A stretch of 64,000 bases of DNA from Syntrophotaleaceae bacterium. Its GTDB lineage: Bacteria > Desulfobacterota > Desulfuromonadia > Desulfuromonadales > Syntrophotaleaceae. This document shows, piece by piece, positions 24,830 to 33,545 of the stretch (position 1 is the stretch's first letter; every line of letters starts with the position of its first letter). The stretch spans positions 558,001 to 622,000 of the forward strand of contig JAWKQB010000003.1 in assembly GCA_041390365.1 (NCBI GenBank), in the 5' to 3' direction. The position numbers and the translations under genes are program-made. The notes beneath the pieces were generated by a model that did not search any database, was not told the origin of the DNA, and was given only the letters and a program-made list of their open reading frames with translations.

Positions 24830-27565
24830 ATGGAGACCCTGCTCTCCAGGCACTGGCATCATTTGCCGCCGGAGGAGATAGTCACACTGCTCGACTCCGA
24901 CGTTGAAAAGGGGCTCGATCACTTTGCCGTCACCCATCGGCAGGAGCATTTCGGACCGAACCGGATCACCCGGCAGAAAAGAAAAAGTCCCCTAGTCCTG
25001 TTTCTGCAGCAGTTTCATCAGCCCTTGGTCTATATCCTCCTGGGGGCAACCATCATCACTTTACTCCTCCGGGAATGGGTGGATGGTGCGGTCATCTTCG
25101 GGGTCGTGCTGGTCAATGCCGTCATCGGCTATATTCAGGAAGCCAAGGCGCTCAGAGCGATCGAGGCTCTGGCCCTTTCCATGGAGGGCCAGGCAACGGC
25201 GGTGCGGGCCGGACAAAAACAGAGGGTTTCGTTTTCGGAACTCGTGCCCGGCGATCTGGTGCTTCTGCAGTCCGGCGACAAGGTTCCCGCGGATCTCCGT
25301 TTGATCAGCGCCAGGGAATTGCAGATTGATGAATCGGCCCTTACGGGGGAATCGGTTCCGGTGCAAAAACAGTATGAAAGCCTGCCTGCGGAGGTCGCGC
25401 TGGCCGATCGCGCCAATATGGCCTATTCTTCGACCCTCGTCACCTATGGAACGGGAACGGGGATCGCTGTGGCCACGGGAGACGGTACGGAGATCGGCCG
25501 GATCAACGAGCTGATTACCAGTGCCGAAGTCCTGCAAACCCCCCTGACGAAAAAAATCGGGCACTTCAGCAGCCTGCTTCTCTGGGTCATTCTTGTTATG
25601 GCGGGAATGACGTTTCTGGTCGGCCTGCTCCACGGCGGAACCATACTGGAAACTTTCATGGCGGCGGTTGCGCTGGCGGTTGCGGCCATACCGGAAGGTC
25701 TGCCCGCGGCCATGACCGTGATGCTGGCGATCGGCGTCGGAAAAATGGCCAGACGCAACGCCATTATCCGCAAAATGCCGGCCGTTGAAACCCTGGGCAG
25801 TACCACGGTCATCTGCTCCGACAAGACCGGAACCCTGACACAGAACCAGATGACGGTTCAGCAGATTTATGCCGGGGGACGCCATTTCGAGGTAACGGGT
25901 GGAGGATATTCCCCGGCTGGAGAGATCGTTCGAACGGGCACGGCAGTAAAGGCCCAATCCCTGCCGGCACTGTTGGAATGCCTCGAGGCCGGCCTGTTCT
26001 GCAACGATTCGCGCCTGGTCGAAAAAGAAGGGCGATGGACCTACGAGGGGGATCCGACGGAAGCGGCTCTGCTGACTGTTGCCGTGAAGGCCGGACTGGA
26101 CCGGGATCAGCTTGAAAAGCAGTGTCCGCGGCTGGATACCCTCCCCTTCGAATCCGAGCATCAATACATGGCCACCTTGCACTCGATCGGAGCCAACGGG
26201 GAAAAGGTCGTTTTTTTGAAGGGTTCGGTCGAACGGGTATTGCAGCGATGTGAAGACGCTTGTGGTGAAGGCGGGTCATTGGAAAAGCTGGACTGGGCCA
26301 TTATTCACCGGGAAGCCGAAGGTCTGGCCGGAGAGGGATTGCGGGTCCTGGCCCTGGCGAAAAAAATTCTGAACAATTCCAACCGCTCTGTCTCTCATGC
26401 GGATGTGAGCGAAGGGCTGACTTTCCTGGGACTACAGGCCATGATGGATCCCCCGCGAAAGGAAGCGATCGATGCCGTCCGCGCCTGCGGACGAGCGGGT
26501 ATTCAAGTCAAGATGATTACTGGCGATCATGTGGTCACGGCCGCTGCGATCGCCCGCCAGATCGGGATTGCCGACCCGAGCCGCGCCATCGGCGATTTTG
26601 CTTTCAAAGGCCAGGATCTGTCCCAATTATCCGACCAGGAGTTGATTGAAACGGCGGAAAGGGCATCGGTGTTTGCTCGGGTCGCTCCTGAACAGAAACT
26701 GCGACTTGTCGAAGCCCTTCAGACCAGCGGTCATGTCGTGGCGATGACGGGGGACGGTGTCAATGACGCACCGGCCCTGAAAAGAGCCGATATCGGTGTC
26801 GCCATGGGGGCTGGTGGAACCGAAGTCGCAAAAGAGGCTGCGGATATGGTACTGCTCGATGATAATTTCGCCACCATCGAGGCCGCGGTCGAAGAGGGCC
26901 GCGCGGTTTTCGATACCCTGATCAAATTCATCACCTGGACGCTGCCGACCAATGGCGGGCAAGCTCTGGTGATTTTTGTGGCCAAACTCTTCGGGATCGC
27001 CCTGCCCGTCAAACCGGTACAGATTCTCTGGATCAATATGACCACGGCCGTGCTGCTCGGCCTGATGCTGGCCTTTGAAGGAAAGGAGCCGGGAATCATG
27101 GAGCGGCCTCCCCGCCGCCCTGAAACTCCGGTGCTCACCAGAGAACTCATCCTCCGGATCGGTCTGGTGAGTCTGATGCTTCTGATAGGGGCTTTCGGTC
27201 TTTTCGAATGGAGCCTGTTGAAAGGCGAAAATCTGGAAAAAGCCCGCACCATGGCTGTCAACATGTTTATCTTCGGGCAGCTCTTCTATCTTTTCAACTG
27301 CCGCAGCCTGCGATATTCCATGTTCAAGCTGGGTGTTTTTTCAAACCGGCCGCTGCTTTTGGGGGTCGCCTCCATGGCCCTGCTGCAGTTGCTGTTCACT
27401 TATGCTCCCGCCATGAATGTGATGTTTGGATCCGCTCCGCTCGCAATCGAAGACTGGATCTGGATTCTGTCGGGCGGTTTGATCATTTACGCTGTGATCG
27501 GGTTCGAAAAGTGGCTGCGCCGGCGTGCCGAAACCAGAACGAAAGCTCTTCCTGCGGGCGCTTGA
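24830..27565 (+). CDS. P2-type cation-transporting ATPase (CtpF/PacL-like)
   Basis: A 911-residue P-type ATPase with the A-domain TGES motif (LTGESVPVQ), phosphorylation motif CSDKTGTLT, P-domain TGDGVNDAPALK and about ten membrane helices. Helix 4 has IPEGLP as in Ca2+ pumps. Helix 5 reads PTNGGQALVIF and helix 6 reads WINMTTAVLLGLMLAFE, so the glutamate and aspartate of SERCA helices 5 and 6 are replaced. CtpF-like pumps share this, so Ca2+ is possible but not certain. The ATG at 24830 has CGGAGG upstream; a longer in-frame region to 24659 looks untranslated. Confidence 0.9.
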   Translation: METLLSRHWHHLPPEEIVTLLDSDVEKGLDHFAVTHRQEHFGPNRITRQKRKSPLVLFLQQFHQPLVYILLGATIITLLLREWVDGAVIFGVVLVNAVIGYIQEAKALRAIEALALSMEGQATAVRAGQKQRVSFSELVPGDLVLLQSGDKVPADLRLISARELQIDESALTGESVPVQKQYESLPAEVALADRANMAYSSTLVTYGTGTGIAVATGDGTEIGRINELITSAEVLQTPLTKKIGHFSSLLLWVILVMAGMTFLVGLLHGGTILETFMAAVALAVAAIPEGLPAAMTVMLAIGVGKMARRNAIIRKMPAVETLGSTTVICSDKTGTLTQNQMTVQQIYAGGRHFEVTGGGYSPAGEIVRTGTAVKAQSLPALLECLEAGLFCNDSRLVEKEGRWTYEGDPTEAALLTVAVKAGLDRDQLEKQCPRLDTLPFESEHQYMATLHSIGANGEKVVFLKGSVERVLQRCEDACGEGGSLEKLDWAIIHREAEGLAGEGLRVLALAKKILNNSNRSVSHADVSEGLTFLGLQAMMDPPRKEAIDAVRACGRAGIQVKMITGDHVVTAAAIARQIGIADPSRAIGDFAFKGQDLSQLSDQELIETAERASVFARVAPEQKLRLVEALQTSGHVVAMTGDGVNDAPALKRADIGVAMGAGGTEVAKEAADMVLLDDNFATIEAAVEEGRAVFDTLIKFITWTLPTNGGQALVIFVAKLFGIALPVKPVQILWINMTTAVLLGLMLAFEGKEPGIMERPPRRPETPVLTRELILRIGLVSLMLLIGAFGLFEWSLLKGENLEKARTMAVNMFIFGQLFYLFNCRSLRYSMFKLGVFSNRPLLLGVASMALLQLLFTYAPAMNVMFGSAPLAIEDWIWILSGGLIIYAVIGFEKWLRRRAETRTKALPAGA

Positions 27566-27597
27566 CGGTTTGCATTGAACCAGAAAGGAGGGACTGC

Positions 27598-28014
27598 TTG
27601 AACAAGATATTTAAAATGTTTGAAAAGGTTATTGTTTTCGCCTTGCTCGGTCTGATGATGGTGGCTATCTTCGTCTCCACCATCGAGCTGGGATTCGTCC
27701 TGGTCCAGCAGCTTCGGGAGCCGCCGGTTTTCCTGCTCAATACCAAGGAGATGCTGGAGGTTTTCTCGTTTTTCCTCATGGTCCTGATCGGACTGGAACT
27801 TCTCGAAAGTATCAAGGCCTACCTGGAGGAGGAAAGGGTTCATGCGGAGGTCGTCATCCTGGTGGCGCTGGTGGCCGTGTCCAGGAAGATCATAGTGCTG
27901 GACTACAAAGAAGAGACACCCGAGATGCTCTTCGGCATAGCGGCGATCATCATTGGCCTTAGTGCGGGATATTTCCTGGTGCGGCATGCTCTTCATGCCC
28001 ATAGAAACCCGTAG
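27598..28014 (+). CDS. PsiE-family (phosphate-starvation-inducible) membrane protein
   Basis: A 138-residue inner-membrane protein with four hydrophobic helices and the block IELLESIKAYLEEERVHAEVVILVALVAVSRKIIVLDYKE, typical of the PsiE family. The start is read as TTG 27598 because AGGAGG lies six bases before it; an ATG at 27625 region would remove the first membrane approach. It is 32 bp after the P-type ATPase gene and probably cotranscribed. The function of the family is unknown. Confidence 0.82.
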   Translation: MNKIFKMFEKVIVFALLGLMMVAIFVSTIELGFVLVQQLREPPVFLLNTKEMLEVFSFFLMVLIGLELLESIKAYLEEERVHAEVVILVALVAVSRKIIVLDYKEETPEMLFGIAAIIIGLSAGYFLVRHALHAHRNP

Positions 28015-28105
28015 GATTCCCTCCTTTGGAGGACGCCAGGGGTCTGGTAATTCCAAAAAACCTTGCGAAGAGGAAGGTCGCCGAGGAGGATCACATCCAA
28101 ATATT

Positions 28106-28157
28106 GTGTGGGAGCCGGCACAGATCTGTAATCGAGCCCTGTCGCAAGCTCCCACAC
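28106..28157. repeat. Long-loop inverted repeat (REP-like)
   Basis: Perfect 10-bp arms GTGTGGGAGC (28106-28115) and GCTCCCACAC (28148-28157) around a 32-base loop, between two convergent genes. The word TGTGGGAGC is common in dispersed REP-like elements. It could also serve as a bidirectional processing or termination signal. Confidence 0.5.
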
Positions 28158-28170
28158 TGTTCCGCCGCCT

Positions 28171-29037
28171 CTAGAAGAACATGCAGAATCGGGCTTGAAT
28201 CGACTTGGTTTCCGTCCCACTTTTCACTCCGAAATCGTCGCGATACTGAAACAGCAGTTGGTAATGGTCGCCGATGCCGAAGGCCGAAGTGAACATCAGA
28301 GCATGGTTGTCCTGATCGTCCTTCTGGTCCACCCCGTCGATTTCCGTTTCCCCGCCGTTGGCGTAAAAGTAACTCAGGCCGACCCACCAGCGGGGGTGGA
28401 TATCGTAGCTGAGATGAACCTCTGCACCATAGAGCAGGTCCTGCTCCTTGGTCACTTCCTCGGTCCCGTTCCAGAACTCGTCATTATCGTCAAACCAGGT
28501 CACATGCCCCACCAGATCGATGTAGAAGGGACCGAACCCCTTGACGAGTCCCAGCTCGTTTTTCAGCGCCCAGCGGTTCGTCCCCAGGTTCAAGGGCCGT
28601 TTCTTGCTGTACTCTCCGATGGGAACCGTCAGGTAGGGGGTCCAGCCGAACCAGAGCTTGTTTGCCGGATCGTTGACGAACCAGGTTGTCATGAGCAGAA
28701 CCGGGTCCGCGATGCCGGAGGTCGAGGTGTCGGCGATAATGTCGCCGTCGAGACTCGCTTCGCCGGCGATGATCAGGGCCTGGGGATCGACCGTGAAGGG
28801 GCCGAGGTCGGTATAGTATACCGGACGGAAAATGACCAGATTCTGCGAAAGGTTGAAGTCGTTGGAAACCACCTCGTCATCGACTTTGAACCGGTGCCCC
28901 GTGGTGTGCTGCAGGTAGGTGCAGAAAAGCATGGAACCGGACGGCAGCGGGATATAGTCCCGGGGGTCCGTAGCGCGTGCAAAGTCCGGAACAGACGCCA
29001 TTGCCGCCATCACGCAGAGAAGAAAAAGGTTTTTCAT
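28171..29037 (-). CDS. Outer-membrane channel-like protein (PF13557, phenol MetA-type)
   Basis: A 288-residue exported protein with a signal peptide (MKNLFLLCVMAAMASVPDFARA) and a beta-strand-rich body ending in aromatic FCMFF, as in outer-membrane barrels. Blocks such as LSQNLVIFRPVYYTDLGPFTVDPQ and GWTPYLTVPIGEYSKKRPLNLGTNRW fit the phenol-degradation MetA-type transporter family, which is thought to pass hydrophobic or organic substrates. It is the gene after the iron alcohol dehydrogenase, beyond a hairpin, so uptake of an alcohol or related compound is plausible. Confidence 0.82.
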   Translation of the reverse strand: MKNLFLLCVMAAMASVPDFARATDPRDYIPLPSGSMLFCTYLQHTTGHRFKVDDEVVSNDFNLSQNLVIFRPVYYTDLGPFTVDPQALIIAGEASLDGDIIADTSTSGIADPVLLMTTWFVNDPANKLWFGWTPYLTVPIGEYSKKRPLNLGTNRWALKNELGLVKGFGPFYIDLVGHVTWFDDNDEFWNGTEEVTKEQDLLYGAEVHLSYDIHPRWWVGLSYFYANGGETEIDGVDQKDDQDNHALMFTSAFGIGDHYQLLFQYRDDFGVKSGTETKSIQARFCMFF

Positions 29038-29065
29038 TGCCTGCCTCCAAAATCCATTGAATGTG

Positions 29066-29091
29066 AAAACGGGGCGTTTTTAACGCCCCGC
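29066..29091 (-). terminator. Rho-independent-like terminator after the alcohol dehydrogenase gene
   Basis: Stem CGGGGCG/CGCCCCG (29070-29090) with a TTAAAAA loop, followed on the minus strand by GTTTTC, 8 bp after the stop codon. Some read-through would be needed for the next gene unless it has its own promoter. Confidence 0.65.
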
Positions 29092-29097
29092 GTCGTT

Positions 29098-30267
29098 TTA
29101 CATGGCCTTCTTGTAAAGCTCGTTCAAATTTTCCAGTTTGACTGATCGGGGGTTGAACAGGGTGCAGACATCCTTCAGGGCGTTTTCGGCCATGATCGGA
29201 ATATCCTTCTCGGTCACGCCGATTTCAGCCAGTCCGGTGGGGATGCCGATATCCCTGGAGAGTTTGCGAATGGAGGCTACGGCCTTTTCGGCCGCTTCGA
29301 TGGTGCTCAATCCCTCGACGTTTTCCCCCAAAGCCTCGGCCACCTTGGCATACTTTTCGGCGTTGGCCATGAGATTGTATTCGCAGACGATTGGCAGGCA
29401 GATGGCGTTGCAGACCCCATGGGGCTTGCCGAGGAGACTGCCGGGCTGGTGCGCCATGGAATGGACGATGCCGAGACCGGCGCTGTTGAAGGCCATCCCG
29501 GCCAGGTATTCGGCGTAGGCCATGGCGTCGCGAGCCTGCATGTCGGAGCCGTTGGCGACCGCTTTGCGCAGCCATTTGCCGATGATGCGGATCGCTTCCA
29601 GGGCGAGACAGTCGGTGATGGGATTTGAAAGAAGGGTGGTGACATAGGCCTCGACGGCGTGGGTCAGGGCGTCCATGCCGGTGGCGGCGGTCAGGGCCGG
29701 GGGCAGGCCGACCATCAGGGCCGGATCGTTGATGGCCACATCAGCGGTCAGGCGGGCATCGGCGAAAATCATCTTGACGTGGGTGTCGGTGTTCGTAACC
29801 ACGGCAAAGCGGGTCATTTCACTGCCGGTCCCCGCAGTGGTGTTGATCGAAATGTAAGGGGGAAGATCGGCCTGAAGGGTGTCGATGCCGGCCCAGTCGC
29901 GAATGTCGCCGCCGCTGGTAGCCATGATCCCCATGCCCTTGCCGCAGTCATGGGAACTGCCGCCGCCAAAGGTGATCATAAGATCGCAGCCGTTGTCCTT
30001 CCAGACTTTCAGGCAGTCGCGCACATTGATGTCGGTGGGATTGGGCTCGACGCCGTCGAAGACCACCACCTGAATGCCGACCTCCTCGAGCAGTTTTCTG
30101 ACCATATCGACCATTCCCAGCTTGACCAGACCGTTGTCGGTCACGATCAGGGCCTTGGTGCCGCCAAGAATCCTGGCCTGTTTGCCGATCTCCTTGACCG
30201 CTCCGTTGCCCAGCAGCGAGGTGGTGGGCATGAAAAAGCTGTAAACCTGTTCTGGCATTGCTCCCAT
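29098..30267 (-). CDS. Iron-containing alcohol dehydrogenase
   Basis: A 389-residue group III alcohol dehydrogenase. The NAD-binding loop is GGGSSHDCGKG, and metal ligands lie in MDALTHAVEAY and SMAHQPGSLLGKPHG. It interconverts an alcohol and an aldehyde with NAD(H); ethanol, butanol and 1,3-propanediol are typical substrates. The ATG at 30267 has AGGAGA upstream. A sigma54 promoter lies 78 bp upstream and the same upstream word as for pta and buk, so it belongs to the acid/alcohol regulon. Confidence 0.93.
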   Translation of the reverse strand: MGAMPEQVYSFFMPTTSLLGNGAVKEIGKQARILGGTKALIVTDNGLVKLGMVDMVRKLLEEVGIQVVVFDGVEPNPTDINVRDCLKVWKDNGCDLMITFGGGSSHDCGKGMGIMATSGGDIRDWAGIDTLQADLPPYISINTTAGTGSEMTRFAVVTNTDTHVKMIFADARLTADVAINDPALMVGLPPALTAATGMDALTHAVEAYVTTLLSNPITDCLALEAIRIIGKWLRKAVANGSDMQARDAMAYAEYLAGMAFNSAGLGIVHSMAHQPGSLLGKPHGVCNAICLPIVCEYNLMANAEKYAKVAEALGENVEGLSTIEAAEKAVASIRKLSRDIGIPTGLAEIGVTEKDIPIMAENALKDVCTLFNPRSVKLENLNELYKKAM

Positions 30268-30344
30268 GACACGTTCTCCTTTTTTGATGCGTGATTGATA
30301 GGCAGGCCGGCCTGTCCGGCCAGCCGACGACCATTCACCCCGAG

Positions 30345-30361
30345 AGCAGAGAGCATACCAA
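30345..30361 (-). promoter_or_regulatory. Sigma54 promoter of the alcohol dehydrogenase gene
   Basis: Minus strand TTGGTAT-GCTCT-CTGCT with GG (30359-30358) and GC (30347-30346) exactly 10 bp apart, 78 bp before the ATG. Confidence 0.65.
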
Positions 30362-30433
30362 GTCGAAAAAATTATAAAATATTTGAAAAAACAATGAGTT
30401 GTAAAGAGTCTTCAGGTTCGGAGCGAACCCCTT

Positions 30434-30444
30434 GGGTGCAACAT
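30434..30444 (-). promoter_or_regulatory. Candidate activator site, alcohol dehydrogenase promoter
   Basis: GGGTGCAACAT on the plus strand, about 75 bp upstream of the -24 GG. The identical 11-mer lies at 33502-33512 and an 8/11 match at 37086-37096, each at a similar distance from a sigma54 promoter. Confidence 0.5.
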
Positions 30445-30676
30445 TCCCTGCTCATGAAACGGATTCTCAAACAACCCTGCAATGCAGGCTCGCCTGATTC
30501 GCTTTCTGATGAGGAAGAAAGAAAGATTGATGGTCGGCAAGATAGATTGAAGGAATCCGACGGAATTCACCGTTCCGGATCTGGAGGACGCTCGGCAGGT
30601 TTGAAAAAAGAAGAAAAAGGGCGCGGAAAGCTGCCGAAAGACGGCCGCGGGGAGCGGCGAAATGTGGAGGAAGGTT

Positions 30677-32119
30677 CTAGAGAGGCTCGGCACTCCCTTC
30701 TGTCGCCTCCTCCTGCCGCTTCAGGCGTTGATTCAGCGCCTGGCGGGAGATGCCGAGAAGCGAGGAAGCGATGCCCTGGTTGCCCTTGGCCAGGTCCATG
30801 GCCGCGGAGACCAGCAGAAGATTCATTTCTTTCAGGGTCGGAAAACGACCAAAAAGGTTCCGAAGGCTTTCGGCATCCGGTTTTTCCTGGTTGCCGCTGG
30901 CCGGCGTCCCGGCCTGATCCCAGCCGATGACGTTTTTAAAACTCTCCATGGAAAGGACGCCGCTCTGATGCCGGGCCACCGCATCGTACACCATGGCCTG
31001 CAGTTCCCGGATATTTCCTGGAAAAGCATAGGTTCCGAGGAGTCGCGGGAGTTCGGGATTGGCAGCCGGAGGCTTTTTGCGGAATTCCTGGCTGGCCCTG
31101 ATCATGAAGTGGTCGAGCAGAAAGGGGATGTCGTCCCGTCTCTCGCGAAGAGGCGGGATATGGATGTGATGGGTGCACAACCGGTAATAGAGGTCGCTTC
31201 TGAACAGATCCCTGGTCATCATTTGCTGCAGATTCCGATTGGTGGCGACCACGATCCGGGCATCGCTTTTGCGGGGCACGTCGGACCCGATCGGATAGTA
31301 CTCCTGCTCCTGCAGCAAGCGCAGCAGCTTGACCTGGGACGCCTCTTTCAGATCGCCTATTTCATCCAGGAAAAGCGTGCCCCCGCCGGCCTGGGAAATG
31401 AGACCGGCTCGCGGGCGGTCGGCTCCGGTAAAGGCGCCCCGTTCATGCCCGAACAGAGAATCGGAAAACAGGTTGTCGTCCAGTCCCGCCACATTCACGC
31501 AGACCAGTTTGCCGGGAAGGTCGCTCAACTGGTGGATGGCCTTGGCGAACAGTTCTTTGCCGACGCCGGTCTCCCCGGTAATCAGAATCGGCTGGCGGGA
31601 TCGGGCCACCACTTCCATGTAACGGAAGATTGCGCGCATTTTGCTGTTGCAGGTGATGATGGGGGCAAAAATTTCGGGGCGCTCCAGTTGATCGGAAAGC
31701 AGTTGCTCCTTGAGGAGATGCACTTCCTTGCGCAGATTCCGAAGTTCCAGGGTCCGTTGAATGGTGGTGATGAACCGGGTTTTGTCGACCGGTTTGACCA
31801 GATAATCGTGTGCACCGTTCTTCATGCACTGGACCGCCAGGTCGAGTTCGTCCGAAGCGGTCATGATGAGAACCGGAATATGAGGATACTTCATGCAGAT
31901 GTCCGTCAGCAGTTCCTGACCGGAAATATGCGGCATGAAGAGATCGAGCACGATGACTCCGAAATCGCGCTCGGCCAGAAGAGGGATCACCCGACGGCTG
32001 TCATCGAGAGTCGCCACTTCCCGAATTCCGGCGCTGCGAAGAAGCATTCGGGAACTGAAGAGAATATTGGGTTCGTCATCTACCAGCAAAACCGCCTGGT
32101 CTTCGCAACCAATGGCCAT
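30677..32119 (-). CDS. Sigma54-dependent response regulator (NtrC/AtoC type)
   Basis: A 480-residue enhancer-binding protein. The receiver domain has phospho-acceptor Asp59 in VIVLDLFMP and acidic pocket DDE at 14-16. The AAA+ domain has Walker A GETGVGKE, the sigma54-contact loop GAFTGA intact, and Walker B GGTLFLDEIGD. A Fis-type HTH ends it (GNQGIASSLLGISRQALNQRLKR). The ATG at 32119 has AAGGGGG upstream. It follows pta by 110 bp and may be cotranscribed from the pta sigma54 promoter, giving positive feedback. It is the likely activator of the three sigma54 promoters nearby; the PAS kinase at 37-40 kb is its likely partner. Confidence 0.92.
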   Translation of the reverse strand: MAIGCEDQAVLLVDDEPNILFSSRMLLRSAGIREVATLDDSRRVIPLLAERDFGVIVLDLFMPHISGQELLTDICMKYPHIPVLIMTASDELDLAVQCMKNGAHDYLVKPVDKTRFITTIQRTLELRNLRKEVHLLKEQLLSDQLERPEIFAPIITCNSKMRAIFRYMEVVARSRQPILITGETGVGKELFAKAIHQLSDLPGKLVCVNVAGLDDNLFSDSLFGHERGAFTGADRPRAGLISQAGGGTLFLDEIGDLKEASQVKLLRLLQEQEYYPIGSDVPRKSDARIVVATNRNLQQMMTRDLFRSDLYYRLCTHHIHIPPLRERRDDIPFLLDHFMIRASQEFRKKPPAANPELPRLLGTYAFPGNIRELQAMVYDAVARHQSGVLSMESFKNVIGWDQAGTPASGNQEKPDAESLRNLFGRFPTLKEMNLLLVSAAMDLAKGNQGIASSLLGISRQALNQRLKRQEEATEGSAEPL

Positions 32120-32229
32120 GCCCACCCCCTTTTCACGACAGGCTCCTGGATTCCTTTCGAAGAGCCAGCCCCACTTTACACGGCGCGGCATTTTTTTTCT
32201 ACAGTTCTCCCGACCCTTTCGCCGCCTGC

Positions 32230-33231
32230 CTATTTGCCGGCCTGTACGGAGGTCATGGCCACGGTGCTGACGATGTCCTCCACGGAACATCCACGGGACA
32301 TATCATTGAAGGGTTTCGCCAAACCCTGCACCATTAACCCGGCCACCCGGGCCCCGGCAATCCTTTCGGTCAGTTTGTAGCCGATATTGCCGCTGTTGAG
32401 ATCGGGGAAAATCAGGGTGTTGGCCCGACCGGCTATAAGCGATTGGGGAGCTTTCATTGCGGCGACCTGGGGAATGATGGCGGTGTCCAGTTGCAATTCC
32501 CCGTCGACAATCAGATCGGGAGCCAGGGTTTGGGCGATGATCTTGGCCTGCCGGACCTTGTCGACCTCTTCGTGTTCTGCGCTGCCCATGGTGGAGAAGG
32601 ACAACAGGGCAACGCGGGCCTCCACCCCCAACAGGTTGCGGCAGCTTGTGGCAGTGGTTACGGCGATTTCGGCCAATGCCCGGGCATCCGGCCGGGGATT
32701 GACAACACAGTCGGCAAACAGCAGAATGCCGTTCTCGCCCAAGTCCTGCCTGGGAGTCGCCATCAGCATGACGGACGAGACGGTACGGATGTCGGGCGCG
32801 GTGCCGATGGTCTGGAGGGCGGCCCGCAGAACCTGCCCGGTGCTGTTGTAGGCGCCCGCTACGGCACCGTCGGCATCTCCCCTGTGAACCATCATGGCCG
32901 CGAAAAACAGATGGTCAGGCGCCAGAAGCAAGCTGGCTGCCTGTTCCCGAGTCAGCCCTTTGTGCCGGCGAAGGGAGGCCAGCTCTTCGATATAGCCGGC
33001 CAGTCGGGAAGCGTCCGCGGGGGACTGCAGAGCGACTTCGGTCAAGTCGGCGCCCAGGGCTTTCGCCCTCTGGCACAGATCGTCGGGATCCCCAAGCAGA
33101 ACGACCCTTGCCAGCCCCTCGCGGGCTATCCGGCCGGCGGCATGCAGCATCCGATCATCGTAACTTTCCGGCAGCACGATGGTTTTCAGGTTGGTTCGGG
33201 CTCTTTGCTTGATAGTATCAATCAACTGCAT
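32230..33231 (-). CDS. pta: Phosphate acetyl-/acyltransferase
   Basis: A 333-residue Pta of the short, single-domain type. It makes acyl-CoA from acyl phosphate or the reverse. Conserved blocks include VLPESYDDRMLHAA near the start, HRGDADGAVAGAYNSTGQVLRAA, SFSTMGSAEHEEVDKV and FPDLNSGNIGYKL. It may act on acetyl or butyryl groups; the family can do both and the butyrate kinase nearby leaves this open. A sigma54 promoter lies 181 bp upstream and a strong hairpin lies in the leader. Confidence 0.92.
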   Translation of the reverse strand: MQLIDTIKQRARTNLKTIVLPESYDDRMLHAAGRIAREGLARVVLLGDPDDLCQRAKALGADLTEVALQSPADASRLAGYIEELASLRRHKGLTREQAASLLLAPDHLFFAAMMVHRGDADGAVAGAYNSTGQVLRAALQTIGTAPDIRTVSSVMLMATPRQDLGENGILLFADCVVNPRPDARALAEIAVTTATSCRNLLGVEARVALLSFSTMGSAEHEEVDKVRQAKIIAQTLAPDLIVDGELQLDTAIIPQVAAMKAPQSLIAGRANTLIFPDLNSGNIGYKLTERIAGARVAGLMVQGLAKPFNDMSRGCSVEDIVSTVAMTSVQAGK

Positions 33232-33259
33232 GAGTTTCTCCTGGATCAGGTTTGACGAG

Positions 33260-33298
33260 AAGGCGTCCCCCTGACCGGGAGATCAGGGGGGACGCCTT
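33260..33298. terminator. Strong hairpin in the pta leader
   Basis: AAGGCGTCCCCCTGA pairs with TCAGGGGGGACGCCTT around an 8-base loop, one bulged base. No T-tract follows on the minus strand. It lies downstream of the pta promoter and 29 bp before the pta ATG. It may be an attenuator, an mRNA end-protecting stem or a barrier to read-through. Confidence 0.45.
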
Positions 33299-33410
33299 CC
33301 CGACCCGGTAATCGGAGGCTCAACCGGGAAGCTCGTTCAGGGCGTAACGGGTGTGGGGTATCGTTCAACCAGGAAGATCTTCGGCGCTTCCGCCTCCATG
33401 CCAACCGGAG

Positions 33411-33428
33411 AGCAGGGAATGTGCCCAT
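33411..33428 (-). promoter_or_regulatory. Sigma54 promoter of pta
   Basis: Minus strand ATGGGCAC-ATTCC-CTGCT with GG (33425-33424) and GC (33413-33412) 10 bp apart. The -12 part CTGCTCTC is the same as in the alcohol dehydrogenase promoter. Confidence 0.65.
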
Positions 33429-33501
33429 TTTCGGGAATGTCATTTTAATCAATTAAAACAGCAAGTTAGTTCGTTCCGAAAGCATGTTGTTAGCAGGAAG
33501 G

Positions 33502-33512
33502 GGGTGCAACAT
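33502..33512 (-). promoter_or_regulatory. Candidate activator site, pta promoter
   Basis: GGGTGCAACAT on the plus strand, about 77 bp upstream of the -24 GG; identical to the site before the alcohol dehydrogenase gene. Confidence 0.5.
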
Positions 33513-33520
33513 AGCGGACT

Positions 33521-33545
33521 GGCGCAAGAAACGTTGCGCCCCTAC
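33521..33545. repeat. GTAGGGGCGCAA-type palindrome at the CoA-transferase stop
   Basis: GGCGCAA-N6-TTGCGCC followed by CCTAC. On the minus strand this reads GTAGGGGCGCAA, a form common among dispersed palindromes. It includes the stop codon of the CoA-transferase gene. Confidence 0.5.

Larger units (their letters stand above)
30268..30676. other. 409-bp regulatory gap before the alcohol dehydrogenase gene
   Basis: It holds a sigma54 promoter (30345-30361), an A/T-rich stretch suited to DNA bending (30362-30400) and the recurrent word GGGTGCAACAT (30434-30444). A short palindrome CCTGCAATGCAGG lies near 30476. No gene is visible; open frames on the plus strand here look like chance frames. 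Confidence 0.65.
33232..33541. other. 310-bp regulatory gap before pta
   Basis: It contains the pta sigma54 promoter, the word GGGTGCAACAT, a strong hairpin at 33260-33298 and a palindrome next to the CoA-transferase stop (33521-33540). An A/T-rich patch at 33441-33460 sits between promoter and upstream word. No gene is visible. Confidence 0.65.

Noticed and set aside
30295..30930. Plus-strand frame over the regulatory gap and the regulator 3' end
   Set aside because: Covers promoter elements and the real regulator gene; sequence is low-complexity and charged without a domain.
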